From the NCBI GenBank assembly GCA_018806985.1, contig JADANN010000431.1, positions 310,001-374,000 on the forward strand: a DNA stretch of 64,000 nucleotides, given 5' to 3'. This DNA is from Angiostrongylus vasorum (taxonomy: Eukaryota; Nematoda; Chromadorea; Rhabditida; Metastrongylidae). The number at the start of each line of letters is the position of its first letter. The stretch's first letter is position 1. Under the pieces are notes generated by a model that was not told where the DNA came from, did not search any database, and worked only from the letters and a program-made list of their open reading frames with translations. Shown piece by piece: positions 22,660 through 33,399 of the stretch. The position numbers were made by a program, and so were the translations under genes.

Positions 22660-22925
22660 CTCCAAAGCTCTCGGCATTGATCAACCCCCGAGGGATGCGC
22701 CCTGCATTCGACTTCATTAAGCATCGTTGGAGATGACTGAATGCATATATGACCTTTACAATGACTCGTGGTGGCCTATCGACGTATCGAGCCAGTGGTG
22801 CTATCCTCCCAGACAAATCTGGTATCAATTTGCCGACCCCGGAGGGATGGGGCGCTTGGTGGGCCATGGGCGCGGGGATCGATTCGCCTCCAACCACTGT
22901 GCCACACGCGCCCCTCGACATCTCG
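22660..22925 (-). mobile_element. SINE-C copy, near full length
   Basis: Minus-strand head GGGCGCGTGTGGCACAGTGG then TTGGAGGCGAATCGATCCCC, core CAAATTGATACCAGATTTGT, and tail GTTGATCAATGCCGAGAGCT. It sits directly next to the end of repeat A copy 4. Confidence 0.8.
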
Positions 22926-23225
22926 TACAGGAGAAAAAACATCTCAGGAAGTGGGACAAATTTGAAGTCTGCTTTTCATTGACTGATTTTTGATTTTGCT
23001 TATCTGTAGAGCACTGAAATAGCGTTACTATAGCGGCCCCAGGTATTCACCATAGGTGGTCATCGATATTTGTGAATTGGAAGGAACGTTTCTGATACCA
23101 GTTAGGAAAAATAGGAAGCGTAGATGGCAGGTACCGAGTCGAACAAGCGCTTGTATTTTTGCATCTCTGACCAGTGCGATTTCCGGTCCCCAAGCACTAG
23201 AAAGAAAGTGGAAAATGTAATTAAC

Positions 23226-23404
23226 CTGTAATAAGACAGAGAGCTGTGTTACAAGGAACGCTCACTATTACCGCCAACAACCAGAATAGAACGCTCAGCG
23301 CTGTCGTTTTGTTTTCGTGCGGAAGATATGGATAGAAAGATGTGAGCAGAATAATCGCCTGAATGAATACAGCGACCAAGTATCCACCGACTATCAGGAA
23401 TTTC
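23226..23404 (-). CDS. SLC2-like sugar transporter, exon E
   Basis: Acceptor TTCTTTTTCACAG, donor ACAG/GTTAAT. The exon encodes FLIVGGYLVAVFIQAIILL, then TSFYPYLPHENKTTALSV and LFWLLAVIVSVPCNTALC, two membrane helices. Their order and spacing fit TM8 to TM10 of GLUT-type major facilitators. It joins exon D in frame (AG+G = Arg). The last helices and the C-terminus should follow at lower coordinates; a possible acceptor (CTTTCTTTCTAG near 23200) leads to sequence I cannot match. Confidence 0.7.
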
Positions 23405-23511
23405 CTGTGAAAAAGAATGAGATAAAGAATATTTCAACAGCCGTGTAGGGCGGATAGTAGTAGTAGTAGGAAAAAGAAAAGCGGACATAAACAAAAGTCG
23501 AAATAGTATAC

Positions 23512-23610
23512 CTGTATAAGATGAAATTGTACAGAATAATAAGGAGAACAATTTGAGCTATTGGAAAAGCTACAGATAACATGGAAGCAACGGTAGGTTG
23601 AAGACCAAAT
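23512..23610 (-). CDS. SLC2-like sugar transporter, exon D
   Basis: A 99-base exon between acceptor CTGCTTACAG and donor ATACAG/GTATAC. It encodes FGLQPTVASMLSVAFPIA and QIVLLIILYNFILYR, one long membrane helix corresponding to TM8 of GLUT proteins (the segment after the FEKAG-like motif). Together with exon C the protein reads SKGVFEK then FGLQP, the pattern known as S.gIFekaGl in this family. Confidence 0.75.
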
Positions 23611-23768
23611 CTGTAAGCAGTTTTTCCAAGTTAATCTAAACCTTCCGCACTATCTGAAAGTTTTCTTTGAGAACTGAGTTAAAGAACACTTTTAAAAGTT
23701 ATCCTCGATCTGGAAAGTAAAATTTTCCTTAAAAGAAGTCGATAAGATATCAACTTAAAATAACTCAC

Positions 23769-23818
23769 TTTTCGAACACACCTTTCGAAAAAGCAAGAAT
23801 TGCCGGCACACCAATACT
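23769..23818 (-). CDS. SLC2-like sugar transporter, exon C (50 nt)
   Basis: A very short exon with acceptor CTTTTAG and donor GAAAA/GTGAGT. It encodes SIGVPAILAFSKGVFEK, the end of TM7 and the loop. In GLUT transporters this place reads SGINAVFYYSTSIFEK-like, and the exact position of the S.g.FEK motif supports the call. It joins exon D in frame (AA+A = Lys). The exon for TM6 to TM7 upstream was not found. Confidence 0.7.
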
Positions 23819-23984
23819 CTAAAAGATACAGTGATGCTTCGATGCCACGTTCTTCACACATTGTGCACCTTCCACACCATCCCACCATCACCAAAGGTTT
23901 ACCACCTCATAGTGTAGAGAAGAATGTTAACTTCTTATTTGATGCTTTCCACAATTTTTCATGACAAGATATTATGCGAAATGC

Positions 23985-24170
23985 AACCACAATGGTGTTG
24001 AAATATTTGCAAAACTCCGGACCGCAAGTGTCTGCGGTGGGAATGAACGCGCTTTGATCCTTTCCGGGACTAACGCGTTCACCACCACACCATGCGAGTC
24101 CTTCGTTTCGTCTGTCTCTCAGATAGTTTTCTATCGATCAGTGCCACTAGCAATCACTCGTCAACGGGAT
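23985..24170 (+). repeat. Repeat A copy 5, in transporter intron
   Basis: ATGGTGTTGAAATATTTGCA, then AAACTCCGGACCGCAAGTGT, GCGTTCACCACCACACCATG and CTCGTCAACGGGATT. The outer block is missing at the right. It lies in the 2.4 kb intron between exons C and B2, opposite to the gene. Confidence 0.7.
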
Positions 24171-24304
24171 TTAGAGAGGAGTTCATTCTCTCATTATTCA
24201 CCCGAGCTAAGCTGTTCAACATTTCATCCAACGGCTCAACGAAGAAAGTCAGAGAATTGAGAGCTACCCGTCAGCAAGTAAGTGAAACAGTAACAGTGCA
24301 AGGA

Positions 24305-24430
24305 GCTCGAGTAGAGTGCAGTGGTTAGAGGTACCGTGCAGTACATACATGGTCGCTGTCTCGCGCAAACCGAAAACTCAAGCTGTGGTTGGAAAATTGC
24401 CGCCAGGGTTGTCTGGAAAAACCACCTCCT
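24305..24430 (+). mobile_element. SINE-C fragment, in transporter intron
   Basis: Head AGAGTGCAGTGGTTAGAGG, GGTCGCTGTCTCGCG as a decayed box B, and GAAAATTGCCGCCAGGGTTG in the core. Confidence 0.6.
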
Positions 24431-25631
24431 ATTCTCAAAGGCTGGAGACTGCTTGTAGTGAAAAGTGAGACAGTAAAGCAGGGCTGCCCAGGGATAACAG
24501 GGACAGTCGTGCTGGTTCAGTAATGAGCGGCATACATGAGGGAGGGAAAATCTTCAGGCATCAATCGAAGCCACATGTAAAATGTGACAACCTATGTGGA
24601 TAACGAATGAAAGACAGCGAAGCGAATGAAAGAAGTGCTGGGATTCGCATAATATGAGAAGCGAGTCATATGAACCAAAAATGTGAAATAAAGCAATTTA
24701 ATAATTGTGACGCTTTCATGTCCCAGGCCCACTGAATGAATGGAAACTTACGAGTGAGGACACAATTTTTACTCGATGATTAAAAAGATTATCGGTGATA
24801 AGTTTATCACACAGTTAGTTCCAAAGATACAAAGGAAAACGTGAAAACTTGAATTCAGGGTGTTCAAAAGTTTCTAAAGAATTAGTTTATTTATGCAGGC
24901 GAAAAAAGTGCACATGTGTAGGCCAGGGATAACTGCAGGTACCTTTATGATCTTCAACACAAGGCCTGTCATTAATGGATTTATTCATCTCCGAAGGGCA
25001 TGGGTCACATAGGGAAATAAAATCTGAAGGTGGCAGTTGCTTTCTTAGGCTTACAGATCTTTTCAACACGGATAATTCTTCATGAAATTATCACCAGAGA
25101 TGCAGCAACTTGTGATAAATTTAGGCAGAACCCATATTGCTACGCTGGTGATTTAACTCATACTTTACGCACTTATGCTTCGATCCTTCGTCTTCGCACA
25201 ACAAATTAGCCTCAGCACATCTAATCGCTTCGTTGGCATGTTTACTGCAGTTATTCATGTGAGAGGTGGACCTGAGAATCGTCGTTCTCACCTAACTAAT
25301 TTGCAAAGTCCAGATTGAGTGTGCTTATCCCTGTGGTTCCAAGACGACGATGCTACTGTGTTCACCAGTTATTGACCACATGAACTCACCGACCCTTTTG
25401 TATCGAAAGGAAATTGCCAACCCCAATATTTTGTAGCCGCGTAATTAATAATATTCTTGCACATACTGGCGTATTTTGCCTATCCAGACTCCGTATTTGG
25501 TGTTTGGTGCACAGAAACCCTGCAGTGGAGCAACTGGAAACTGCATGGAAATAGATTAGGGTTGCCCTCCACGAGCAGGCTAAAATTATACTACGGGAAA
25601 TCCCAGCAAGATATCTGTGACAATACACAGA

Positions 25632-26041
25632 CACGAATCTTAAAAGCTATAGTGCACAACTTCTATCCAAAAATATAATACTCTACGTGTCGTTCGAGCA
25701 ATTGCAGCTCGGTAGGTTTGTTTGGGTTGAAACAGTGAGGAATGAATACATTACTGATATCTGGGTGAAGCGGTACTACGGCAGAGAGATAAAGATGATA
25801 CAGGTGATTATTCTCTGGCCATGAGTTACCTGCTAAACTTTTCGAAACATAACAAAACGCACTACATTTAGAACCATCAACACGTAAACCAGCGTTGAAG
25901 GAAAATTGGATGGGCGACTTCTATAAGATTCTATTTGTGAACCTTCTGAATCGAAGTCTGGATGTGGCTGAAGAAATAGGTAGACGATCCCTAAAAAGAT
26001 TAACTCCTTACGAGTTACAAAGAATTGTACCGCACCAATGA
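25632..26041 (+). CDS. Unidentified candidate exons
   Basis: Two open segments. The first (25632-25812) follows an AATACACAG acceptor, reads LLSKNIILYVSFEQLQLG, then FVWVETVRNEYITDIWVK, and ends ATACAG/GTGATT. The second (about 25870-26039) reads NWMGDFYKILFVNLLNRSL, then DVAEEIGRRSLKRLTPYE, and stops. The phases do not join cleanly, so they may be unrelated. The first has a vague similarity to loop D of ligand-gated ion channels; I do not claim it. They lie inside the intron of the minus-strand sugar transporter. Confidence 0.25.
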
Positions 26042-26188
26042 TGTCTCGTAATGTATACTATTGGTTAGCAAATCAACGCTAATCTTTGTTTCGGTAACCA
26101 GTAACCAGTAGACATCATTGGCCACTGTAACTATTCCCACTTCACCAAGTCATAGTATGATTCGTACGGAATGCTGAAAATCGCTCAC

Positions 26189-26421
26189 CGCAAGAAGCGC
26201 TAATGACTGATGCTAAAATGAGGATTCCGGTATCTGGAATGTTGATCAGCGGTGTAACATTTATTACCACAGTCGCAAAGGCAAAGGAGAGACCGAGAAC
26301 GAGAAAATGAGATGGACGAGCTGAGTAGGGAATGGAGTCGTAGAGAATAAGGGTCGAGCAGACAAAACCAAGCCCGGCTCCGCAACCGATTAGGAAGCGA
26401 CCTACGCACATCACCGACCAG
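26189..26421 (-). CDS. SLC2-like sugar transporter, exon B2
   Basis: Acceptor TTTATTCCAG, donor TTGCG/GTGAGC. It encodes WSVMCVGRFLIGCGAGLGF then VCSTLILYDSIPYSARP, LVLGLSFAFATVVINV and TGILILASVISAS. The GRFLIG.gaG motif is the TM4 signature of sugar-type major facilitators. The next helices correspond to TM5 and TM6, with R near the expected GRR/PESPR region replaced by SARP. The gene runs on the minus strand and its introns here hold repeat A and SINE copies. Confidence 0.8.
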
Positions 26422-26646
26422 CTGGAATAAATTTCTATTAAACAAAGAATAAATAACTAAAGAATATTTTTTACAAGCGGATTTCTTTAAACGCCGAAGA
26501 TGATGAAGTGACCAAAAAAGACTGGGGTTGTTAAAGTGAGTTCTGCAGAGTTTATTAACATTTCAACCAGAATTTTTCAGTTAGCTTGTAATCTGTCAGT
26601 CTTAGTTACTCTTAATCGTAGCTAAAATTCAATGAAAGAATTCCCT

Positions 26647-26756
26647 TGGTGCGGCCGCTACAATCGATCCAATAATAAGGAGCCAAGCGTCAGCTACCAA
26701 TCCTTTTCGTGCTGAGATCGGTCGACAAGCCAGAAATAGTGTCGAGATGAACTGAC
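26647..26756 (-). CDS. SLC2-like sugar transporter, exon B1
   Basis: It starts after TTAAG and joins exon A in frame (G+GT = Gly), reading GQFISTLFLACRPISARKG then LVADAWLLIIGSIVAAAP. This is TM2, the cytoplasmic D/R-GRR type loop (here RPISARKG) and TM3. The 3' donor is not visible: the frame reaches a TGA about 15 bases beyond and no GT fits, so the end is uncertain and this exon may be damaged. Confidence 0.65.
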
Positions 26757-26843
26757 CTTAATTTTTCAGTTATGTTAGTAATATGGTGATTAATAGGGTT
26801 GCTATAGAATAACTGGTCAAGAAATCGTAGGAGAGCAACCAAC

Positions 26844-26974
26844 CAAGGGGAAATGATGCACTGGCCAACGAGAATGAGAGGCTTTTCCTATCGACATGAC
26901 GAAGTTCACTTATTACTGTTTGTTGAAATATTTGAAACGATGAAATCAGTGAAAGAATAAGTCCAACACGCATC
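26844..26974 (-). CDS. SLC2-like sugar transporter, exon A
   Basis: Acceptor GTTTATTTTCAG, donor CCTTG/GTTGGT. It encodes MRVGLILSLISSFQIFQQ, then TVISELRHVDRKSLSFSL and ASASFPL. The LiSSFQif..tVIseL segment aligns with TM1 of GLUT proteins (the GSfqfGyn.gViN place), and SLASASFPLG begins TM2. The Met here is preceded by an acceptor, so at least one 5' exon lies above 26974. Expected role: facilitated sugar uptake across the plasma membrane. Confidence 0.7.
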
Positions 26975-27204
26975 CTGAAAATAAACCCAGAAAACATGCT
27001 GAAAAAATGGTCAAAGATGAGAAACCAAGAAACTGAGGACGTTTCGATTGGGCCAATTAGATCTTAAAATTGGCATCGTATTTTTTCTCATTGGTAGACG
27101 AATAGGACAAACAACGATAGAACAGAGAAACTATCAAAGAAAAAAACTTTGGTTTTTATACTTCAACATTTACTTTCCTCCTGTATTTTAGGGCGGTACG
27201 ATGC

Positions 27205-27660
27205 GAGATCTAAGAGAGACTGAGCAAAACATGGAACATCACTTGCGCTTCCAACGCGCTATTACCCTTACCGAGAGCTCACGTGCCAACCACTACTAAC
27301 CGAAGCGCTTGCTTTACTTTCGTCCGGCCAGTTTTTTCCCTGACGGTGCCATCAGCAATCATGCGTCAACGGAAATGATCTGAGGAGCAAAAATCGGCAC
27401 TGGACGCCATAAAGCTGAAGCTGCGTTCAAAACCACAATGTTATAATGTTTTCTTGCATTTTCCTTTATCTCTGCCTTTTTCTCTTTTCCTCCTTCTTGT
27501 CTTTCAAGTTAAAAATAATTTCAACTGCAGCTTCACTTTAACTGGGTTCAATGCCTATTTGTGCCCCTTAGATCATTATCTGGTTAGAAGTGTTGGATAG
27601 CACATGAGCAGTAGGTAAGGGTAATCGAGGGTTCGAAGCCTATGTGAGGCTCCGATTTTG
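27205..27660 (-). repeat. Repeat B copies
   Basis: GCGCTATTACCCTTACCGAG, CGTCAACGGAAATGATCTG and GGCACTGGACGCCATAAAGC form one copy (27225-27430). A second core, TTAACTGGGTTCAATGCC at 27538, leads to a tRNA-like module with GGTTCGAAGCC (27630-27642). The two halves are in opposite sense, so a larger foldback is possible. Confidence 0.55.
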
Positions 27661-27824
27661 CTTTCAAAAAATTCCAACGCCGTTCTAGTTTCAGTGTTTT
27701 TTAGTCCGCGAGGAAAATTCAAGCAAAGCTTCATCCATCCATCTATCTGTCCGTTTCTGATTCATGATTCCTTGATGCTTGCTAGTAATGTCTTCATTCT
27801 TTATTTACTGTCTACTTTCTTTAA

Positions 27825-28225
27825 TGGCAGGCATTATGTGAAATATAACCATTATGATGGAGATATTTGCAAGACTCCAGACCGCTGGTGTCTGGGCGTC
27901 TGTGCTGTGGACCGAACACGCTACTAACCTTTCCAGAAGCTAATGCGTTCACCACCACACCATGTGAGTCCTTCGATTTGCCTGTCTCTTAGCCATGTTA
28001 TTGACCTATAGGTGCTATCAGCAATCACACGTTTTCCGAATTTCATTGACGAGTGGTTGCTACTAGCACCTATAGGTCGACAGCACGGCTAAAGGACAGG
28101 CGAATCGAAGGACTCGCATGGTGTAGCGGTGAACGCGTTAGCATCCAGAAAGGTTAATAGCATACTTGGTTCCCATCGCAGACACCGGCGGTCCGGAGTC
28201 TTGCAAATATCTCAGCGTCATTATG
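27825..28225. repeat. Foldback form of repeat A (two opposed arms)
   Basis: The left arm (from about 27855 to 28030) and right arm (28050-28225) are inverted copies: GATATTTGCAAGACTCC with GGAGTCTTGCAAATATC, GGTGTCTG with CAGACACC, AATGCGTTCACC with GGTGAACGCGTT, and CCTATAGGTGCTA with TAGCACCTATAGG. A DNA strand of this region could fold into a hairpin with arms of about 175 bases. Confidence 0.85.
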
Positions 28226-28539
28226 CTTACCGACAATTCTTTCGAAAACTGAAATACGTAAAGAGTTTAGAACTTTATAGGTTTATAAAGGGGATTTTTT
28301 ATGGCTTTGAGATTATGTCGTTTCTAAAAATATTACTTAAACTTTAAATTGGTGTGGAAGTCAAATAAACTGTACTACGAACTGATATGTGTTTGGGAAT
28401 TATCACTGCCCATGCATGAGCTGGAGTTATTTCGTGTAGGTCGTTATTTCTTCTTTATACCAGTTTCACTAACTAACGTGACTATCCACAATTGTTTAAA
28501 GTTTGAAAACAATATGTCCATTGATGAAACAATGGTCAA

Positions 28540-30120
28540 GGGTGATAGGATTAAGAGCGATGTCTTGAAGCTGGCCGAAACGGGAAGACGCCACCAATGA
28601 CATGCCGTTTATGACACCGTAGAAGAACTGCTAGTAGTAAGGGAGTTAACGACACTGGTTTCCTCCCTCAACACGACTTTCCTTACGAATATTGACTCGT
28701 TTGAACGAACAATAACATGAATCGGATACTTACAGTTGAAAAAGTTTGGACCGATGCAGGCTTTGACAATCTTCGTCGTCGGCGAACTAACATCGAGCTA
28801 TGACGAAAACGGGGCCGAAGTTCAAAGGAGAAGAGCATACTATCTATAGGCGTCTTGCTAGCGACTTAATCGCTAAGAGTGGACCCGGTGAAGTGTCCAG
28901 AAATTTTTTTCATTATGGTAAATCCAATTTTTTTTCCCGATCGATGTCGTGATTGCCCAAGGTCCTGCACAGAATCGATTCATCAAATTCTTAGTGCAAT
29001 ACACTTTTTTTTGAGAAGGACAGACATTAAAAAAAAACAAATTTCCACAATTGGAATGAGCTGCAGTTTACTTGCCTACTTTGGCTTCAAGAAACATAGA
29101 GCTATCGTTGACGAAGAATACAAATGGTTTCTCGAACAAGTTCACAACACGAGAAAAAACTGAGTATTGAAAAACCACTAAGAAAAGTCTATTTTCTTAA
29201 AGACTCGAACTCAACATAGGGTCTCACCAACAGCAAGCAATCATCAAATTACTGCTACGAAGTCGCAAGAGATGTTAAGCAGAAAAAGGGTACCATTACT
29301 GTTGTTGCAGAGCTAAAGAAGAGCATCCACAACGCAACCGAAATCTCCGATTATAGTACCACAAAGATCGCCTTTCGCCTTTCCGATGAGATGGGCACCG
29401 TGTATCAACAAAGATAATGCAGAAAATGATCATTCACGACTTCTTCTTTTTGACATCCACGTCTATGTACACTCATACTACCTAACCTGATGGTCACGGA
29501 GAATAGATAAGTTGTCCTGCTTCCTCCGAACTTCGATAAGTCATCCTCTCAGCGAAGAACTCCTCGACAACCGGTACGATGCAAGGTCCCAAAGAAATGG
29601 GAAAAACACGACCTAATCGTTATACAAAAAAGGAAATCTACATGAGATCAGCTATTGTTCGAACAAGCAGCTCCGAAAAGGTTTCAGAACAGTGGATCAT
29701 ATTCGTCATAAGATTCAACAAAGTATCGCGAAAGCAAAACAGACCGCATTGTTTCACTTTTATTGGCTTAAAAAGGCTATGGAGTCTTTTTCAACCAATG
29801 AGGTCATTGAAGTTCTGGTCAACCATGGCACGTTACATTCCCCAAGGAAACGACGTTTATGAGGAAAGGATTCGTATTCGATGCCCCATTAAAGTTCAAT
29901 AGAATGAGTGGTTCCTAATGTTCCAGCTACGTGTATCTTGATCGTGAAGCAACCATGACGAAAGACTTAGCTCCAGAGTGGAACAGACGGAGATGAACAA
30001 AACACCTCACAAAAGACATCGAGAATTTAAAGGAGAAGGGTGCTCGATGCGCGGGCTTTCAACTATCCGATTTGTCCTTCATTGAAATACGCTTCGGAGA
30101 CCCAAGGTCTAAGTCACTAT
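28540..30120 (+). mobile_element. RTE-type LINE, degenerate
   Basis: Endonuclease and RT parts are read across frames: a RIKSDVLKLAETGRRHQ block and HAVYDTVEELL (28550-28640), NIDSFER (28690), PMQALTIFVVGELTSSYDE (28755-28800), and RT pieces FTFIGLKRL (29757-29780) and the APEWNRRR-like thumb (29965-29990). Frameshifts and stops are abundant. In motif A the Asp is Gly (GGC 29765-29767). It is the same subfamily as the LINE at 985-3105. Confidence 0.75.
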
Positions 30121-30320
30121 AAAAACATCACTAAATTTTACTACTGATAAGATAGTAGTAGAAGCACCCAATAGCACACAAGTTAGAAACAAAAACCGTT
30201 GTTCCGAACTATGTCAACGACGAAGCCAGCAGCGCCTTCTCGATCACTCGACGACACTAACATTAACACATTCGCGACGACATGACCTCTATGGAGGTAG
30301 TGGGGCACAGTTACAAATAT

Positions 30321-30337
30321 GACCTCTTTTTGAGGTC
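30321..30337. other. Short palindrome TGACCTC-GAGGTCA
   Basis: A 7-base stem with a TTTTT loop (TGACCTC at 30320 on, GAGGTCA after). The half sites match the nuclear receptor element AGGTCA in an inverted layout. It may be chance. Confidence 0.35.
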
Positions 30338-30354
30338 ATTATTAATACATCAAT

Positions 30355-31410
30355 TGATTTACCAACACACTTTTCCGAAAGTGGCTACGCTACAAATGGT
30401 ATCGAAAGTCAAGTCATAGAAACATACTAGTGCAGCACTTCTTTTCTCACTCCCTACATAAACAACTAGAGGCGTTTGCACAGAGAGGAGGAGACAGAAC
30501 GGAAACACTAGATTTGGCACGACAAAGAGTCGTCTCATATGGCTACGAAACAACGGCCACTGAAGTCAGGTCAAAAAGGACAGCCCGGCCCAGTAACCAA
30601 AACGATACTATCCGAAACCCAAATAGGAAGATCTCTTTAAAGCCGCCCTTCATATCAAAGGAAATGAGCACAACTGTCAAGAGATGCCTAAAAAACAGTG
30701 GCCTGGAGAGCTCTGTGACGATTGGAGAAATTCCAGCTAGCACTTTACGTCGTCACTTGGTTCAAAACCGCTTGTATGTGCGTCTATATGAAACGGCGGA
30801 TTGTATGTTTTGCTTTAGCGGTAGAAAAGGGGGTTCCATGAGTTCAGATAGAATATATCTGGTCTCTCGTAAGATATGCGGTGATGAGCACATTGACGGA
30901 ACGGGTAGAGCACTTTGAGTCCGCATTAGAGAACACCTGGATGGAATGTCAAAAAATTTGACCAATTACTCTAAGTATATACAGGGCACAAAGGTGAAAA
31001 GGTGACGTATTTGAGGTGGTAACCACAATCCTGGGAGAGAAAACCAAAACAGCAGCGCAAAACCTTTGGGGGATCTTTTGGATAAATTTCAAAAGTGGTA
31101 TAGCGGTGCATCTCAAATTGACCTTCTGATCTGAGATCTGAAGATTCATTGCTCATAGTTTGTGAATAACATGGGATTGATCTTATTCTGCCTAAGGAGT
31201 TAAGTGGTGGTCTCCCTTTAATAGGCAGATTTTTGGATCGATTTTTGCATCAGATTTTTACTGGAGTTAAGAACTATCAACTGAATAATAAAATATATGT
31301 GATATAGTACGTCTAGGTTCTGAGAAAGTTGAAATCACCGAAGCGTCAGCCATCGTATTTTAAAAAAGAAGAGATACCAGCCTCGTGCTACTTAAGCAAG
31401 AACAGTTCGT
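30355..31410 (+). mobile_element. PLE fragment with 3' terminal segment
   Basis: A 162-codon frame (30430-30918) carries the PLE linker (TVKRCLKNSGLESSVTI, LRRHLVQNRLYVRLYE, CMFCFSGRKGGSMSSD) and the first GIY-YIG strand (IYLVS, then DEHIDGTGRAL in a shifted form). The terminal segment at 31315-31410 holds a decayed hammerhead (TTCTGAGAAAGTTGAA, then CGAAGCGTCAGCC) and ends CCTCGTGCTACTTAAGC. The RT is missing. Confidence 0.75.
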
Positions 31411-31419
31411 GAGATCTTA

Positions 31420-32235
31420 GAGGTTAGCTCTTTCAAGGGTTTTACTTGGTAGTACAGATGTTGTTCTGCAAATCTTTTAATCAATCGATAATTCATCAAA
31501 TGCAGATGCTGTGGAGAGTGTCGTCCATGGGAAGACGTATTCTGAATAATTTCTCCCTAATTTACCATCTCATGGTGAGAGACTATTGATGTTGAAGAGA
31601 GTGTGCGGCTTAGAGAGTGTGACCAGTGAAGGGGAGCAGAAATAGCTCTGCCTTGAAGAACTGTCAATGCATACAGTGTACAGCATCATTTTGAGAAGCA
31701 ATTCGTTGTTTTCTGATTTTCAATCGCTATGATGGCTTTCAGGTATTGCTATTCAGGAATGAAAGGATATCGATATTGAAAGGTAAACATTGTGCTACTC
31801 CTTGCAGAACTCCTGCAACTTCACCAACGCTGACAGCAGCACGATTGCGTAGTGGACGAGGTTTTTTTGCACGTACAGAAGTAGAATATGCACCAAAAAC
31901 ATGGGAGCGTATGTAGAAGAATATGGAAGATATATAGGTTAGAAGAAGTGGAGAAATTCATTCAAAACGCGGAGAAAAAGTTAGTTATACAACGACAATC
32001 AGGCGCAGCTTCCAAATTGCGAGACATTGTGGCCGGTGTGACCTCCATAGAAGTTACAGCGAGTGGAGCAGAAAATCAGGCGTCACACCACTAGAAATCA
32101 GGAGTCGTCGCGAATGTGTCAAACGTTCAATGCTCTTTTCGGCCTACTGATTGATATTCTCCATTCGATCAGTGCCCCACTTCTGTGGACTCGACTTGAT
32201 GAAACAACTAACAATCACATCATGACGACGACCAC
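31420..32235. other. No recognisable feature
   Basis: A 68-codon frame (31888-32094) has no known domain. No splice pattern or shared repeat is evident. Confidence 0.35.
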
Positions 32236-32239
32236 CTGT

Positions 32240-32330
32240 CAACCACCGATTAGGATGAAGAAGACGAAGGCGACGAAACGCTAGCCGAATAAGTCTTTTT
32301 TTGTCGACCTCGTGCTAGCATAGTAATCCA
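32240..32330 (+). mobile_element. Class 2 solo terminal segment
   Basis: GATGAAGAAGACGAAGGCGA then CGAAACGCTAGCCGAATAAG and GACCTCGTGCTAGC. It matches 599-660 and 43410-43530 (inverted). The first core block (CTGATGA) is lost. Confidence 0.5.
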
Positions 32331-32899
32331 AAAAGGCAGGGAAAAAGAGTACACAGAAATCATAAACGGCAAGTGTTATTGTAAGTTTGTTCATCTTAGA
32401 AAGGAATAACCTCATACCGAGGAAGTAACAGGTTTCATGGCACGCAAAAAAATCTTGTCTAGTGATTCAGTAAGCCTTTTCGATAAGCTTGAAAGAAATA
32501 CCTCAAATAAAAAAATGCAGTACGAAACATTTAATGAGTTTAGCGAGCGAACTAAGAGATGTTTGCGAACCCTCCGTACATTTCGAATGACTTTCATGAA
32601 AGCAAAAAGGGAAGTAACATGGAAACATTGACAACGACAACTGTGAGTAAATAATAACAAATAAATAAAAAGAACAGTAAATAATAAGAACAGGAATAAT
32701 AAATAATGGATGACGTCATTTAAATCGGCTACAGCGTGCGTCTAGTTTTTTTCCACTACAGTATGTGTTTTTGTTAGTGGTAATTTAGTTAAACAAAACC
32801 AAAATCTCACAAATGTTAGCTGCTAATGAGACTCTCTTCTTCAAAAAATTCAAAGAGAAAAAAACAAATAAAGGGATATAAGCAGAATAAGAATGGTAG

Positions 32900-33005
32900 A
32901 ATAGAATAAAACGGCTCCGAAGAAGGTGAAACAGCCGGAACGTCAGCCATTGTATGCTAGTAAATTCTATAACAGCAACTTCGTGTTTGCTTATCGAAGA
33001 AAAAC
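32900..33005 (+). mobile_element. Solo PLE 3' terminal segment
   Basis: GGCTCCGAAGAAGGTGAAAC then AGCCGGAACGTCAGCC, ending in CTTCGTGTTTGCTTATCG. The stem I arms GGCT and AGCC are intact but both core strands carry changes (CCGA, GGAAC), so the ribozyme is probably dead. Confidence 0.65.
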
Positions 33006-33124
33006 AGTGAAGTAAAGGGAGGTGTCACGATTCCATTCGGGACCAGTTATCCATATCAGCCTTTTCGTGTTTTCTAGGGAAGACTTTTATTAATTATTTT
33101 TTTATTTCATTCAATCCGTCTTTC

Positions 33125-33375
33125 ACATCTACTGTGCAGATGTGAGGACCACTTCCCTCATTCGAATGGTTTCCTCGCATCCCCCCATCCACGAAGATCT
33201 CCCAGTTCTTTACGTGTGGTTTCGGCTGCTGCTTGAGGATTTTCCTATCATCATAACGAATACGGCACCACTTTCCTGACCCCAAAAGGATGAGCGGCTT
33301 GGTGAGCCCGGAGCGGGATCGAATCAGCATCGTGCTTGTGACGATCGGAATCACTACCACTGTGCAATCCTCCTC
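33125..33375 (-). mobile_element. SINE-D copy
   Basis: Minus-strand head (GGATTGCACAGTGGTAGTG, GATTCGATCCCGCTCC), core and body with the GCACAGTAGATGTGAAAG end. Parallel to the copy at 44560-44912. Confidence 0.7.
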
Positions 33376-33399
33376 TTAGGGAAAAACTCAGGAATACCA

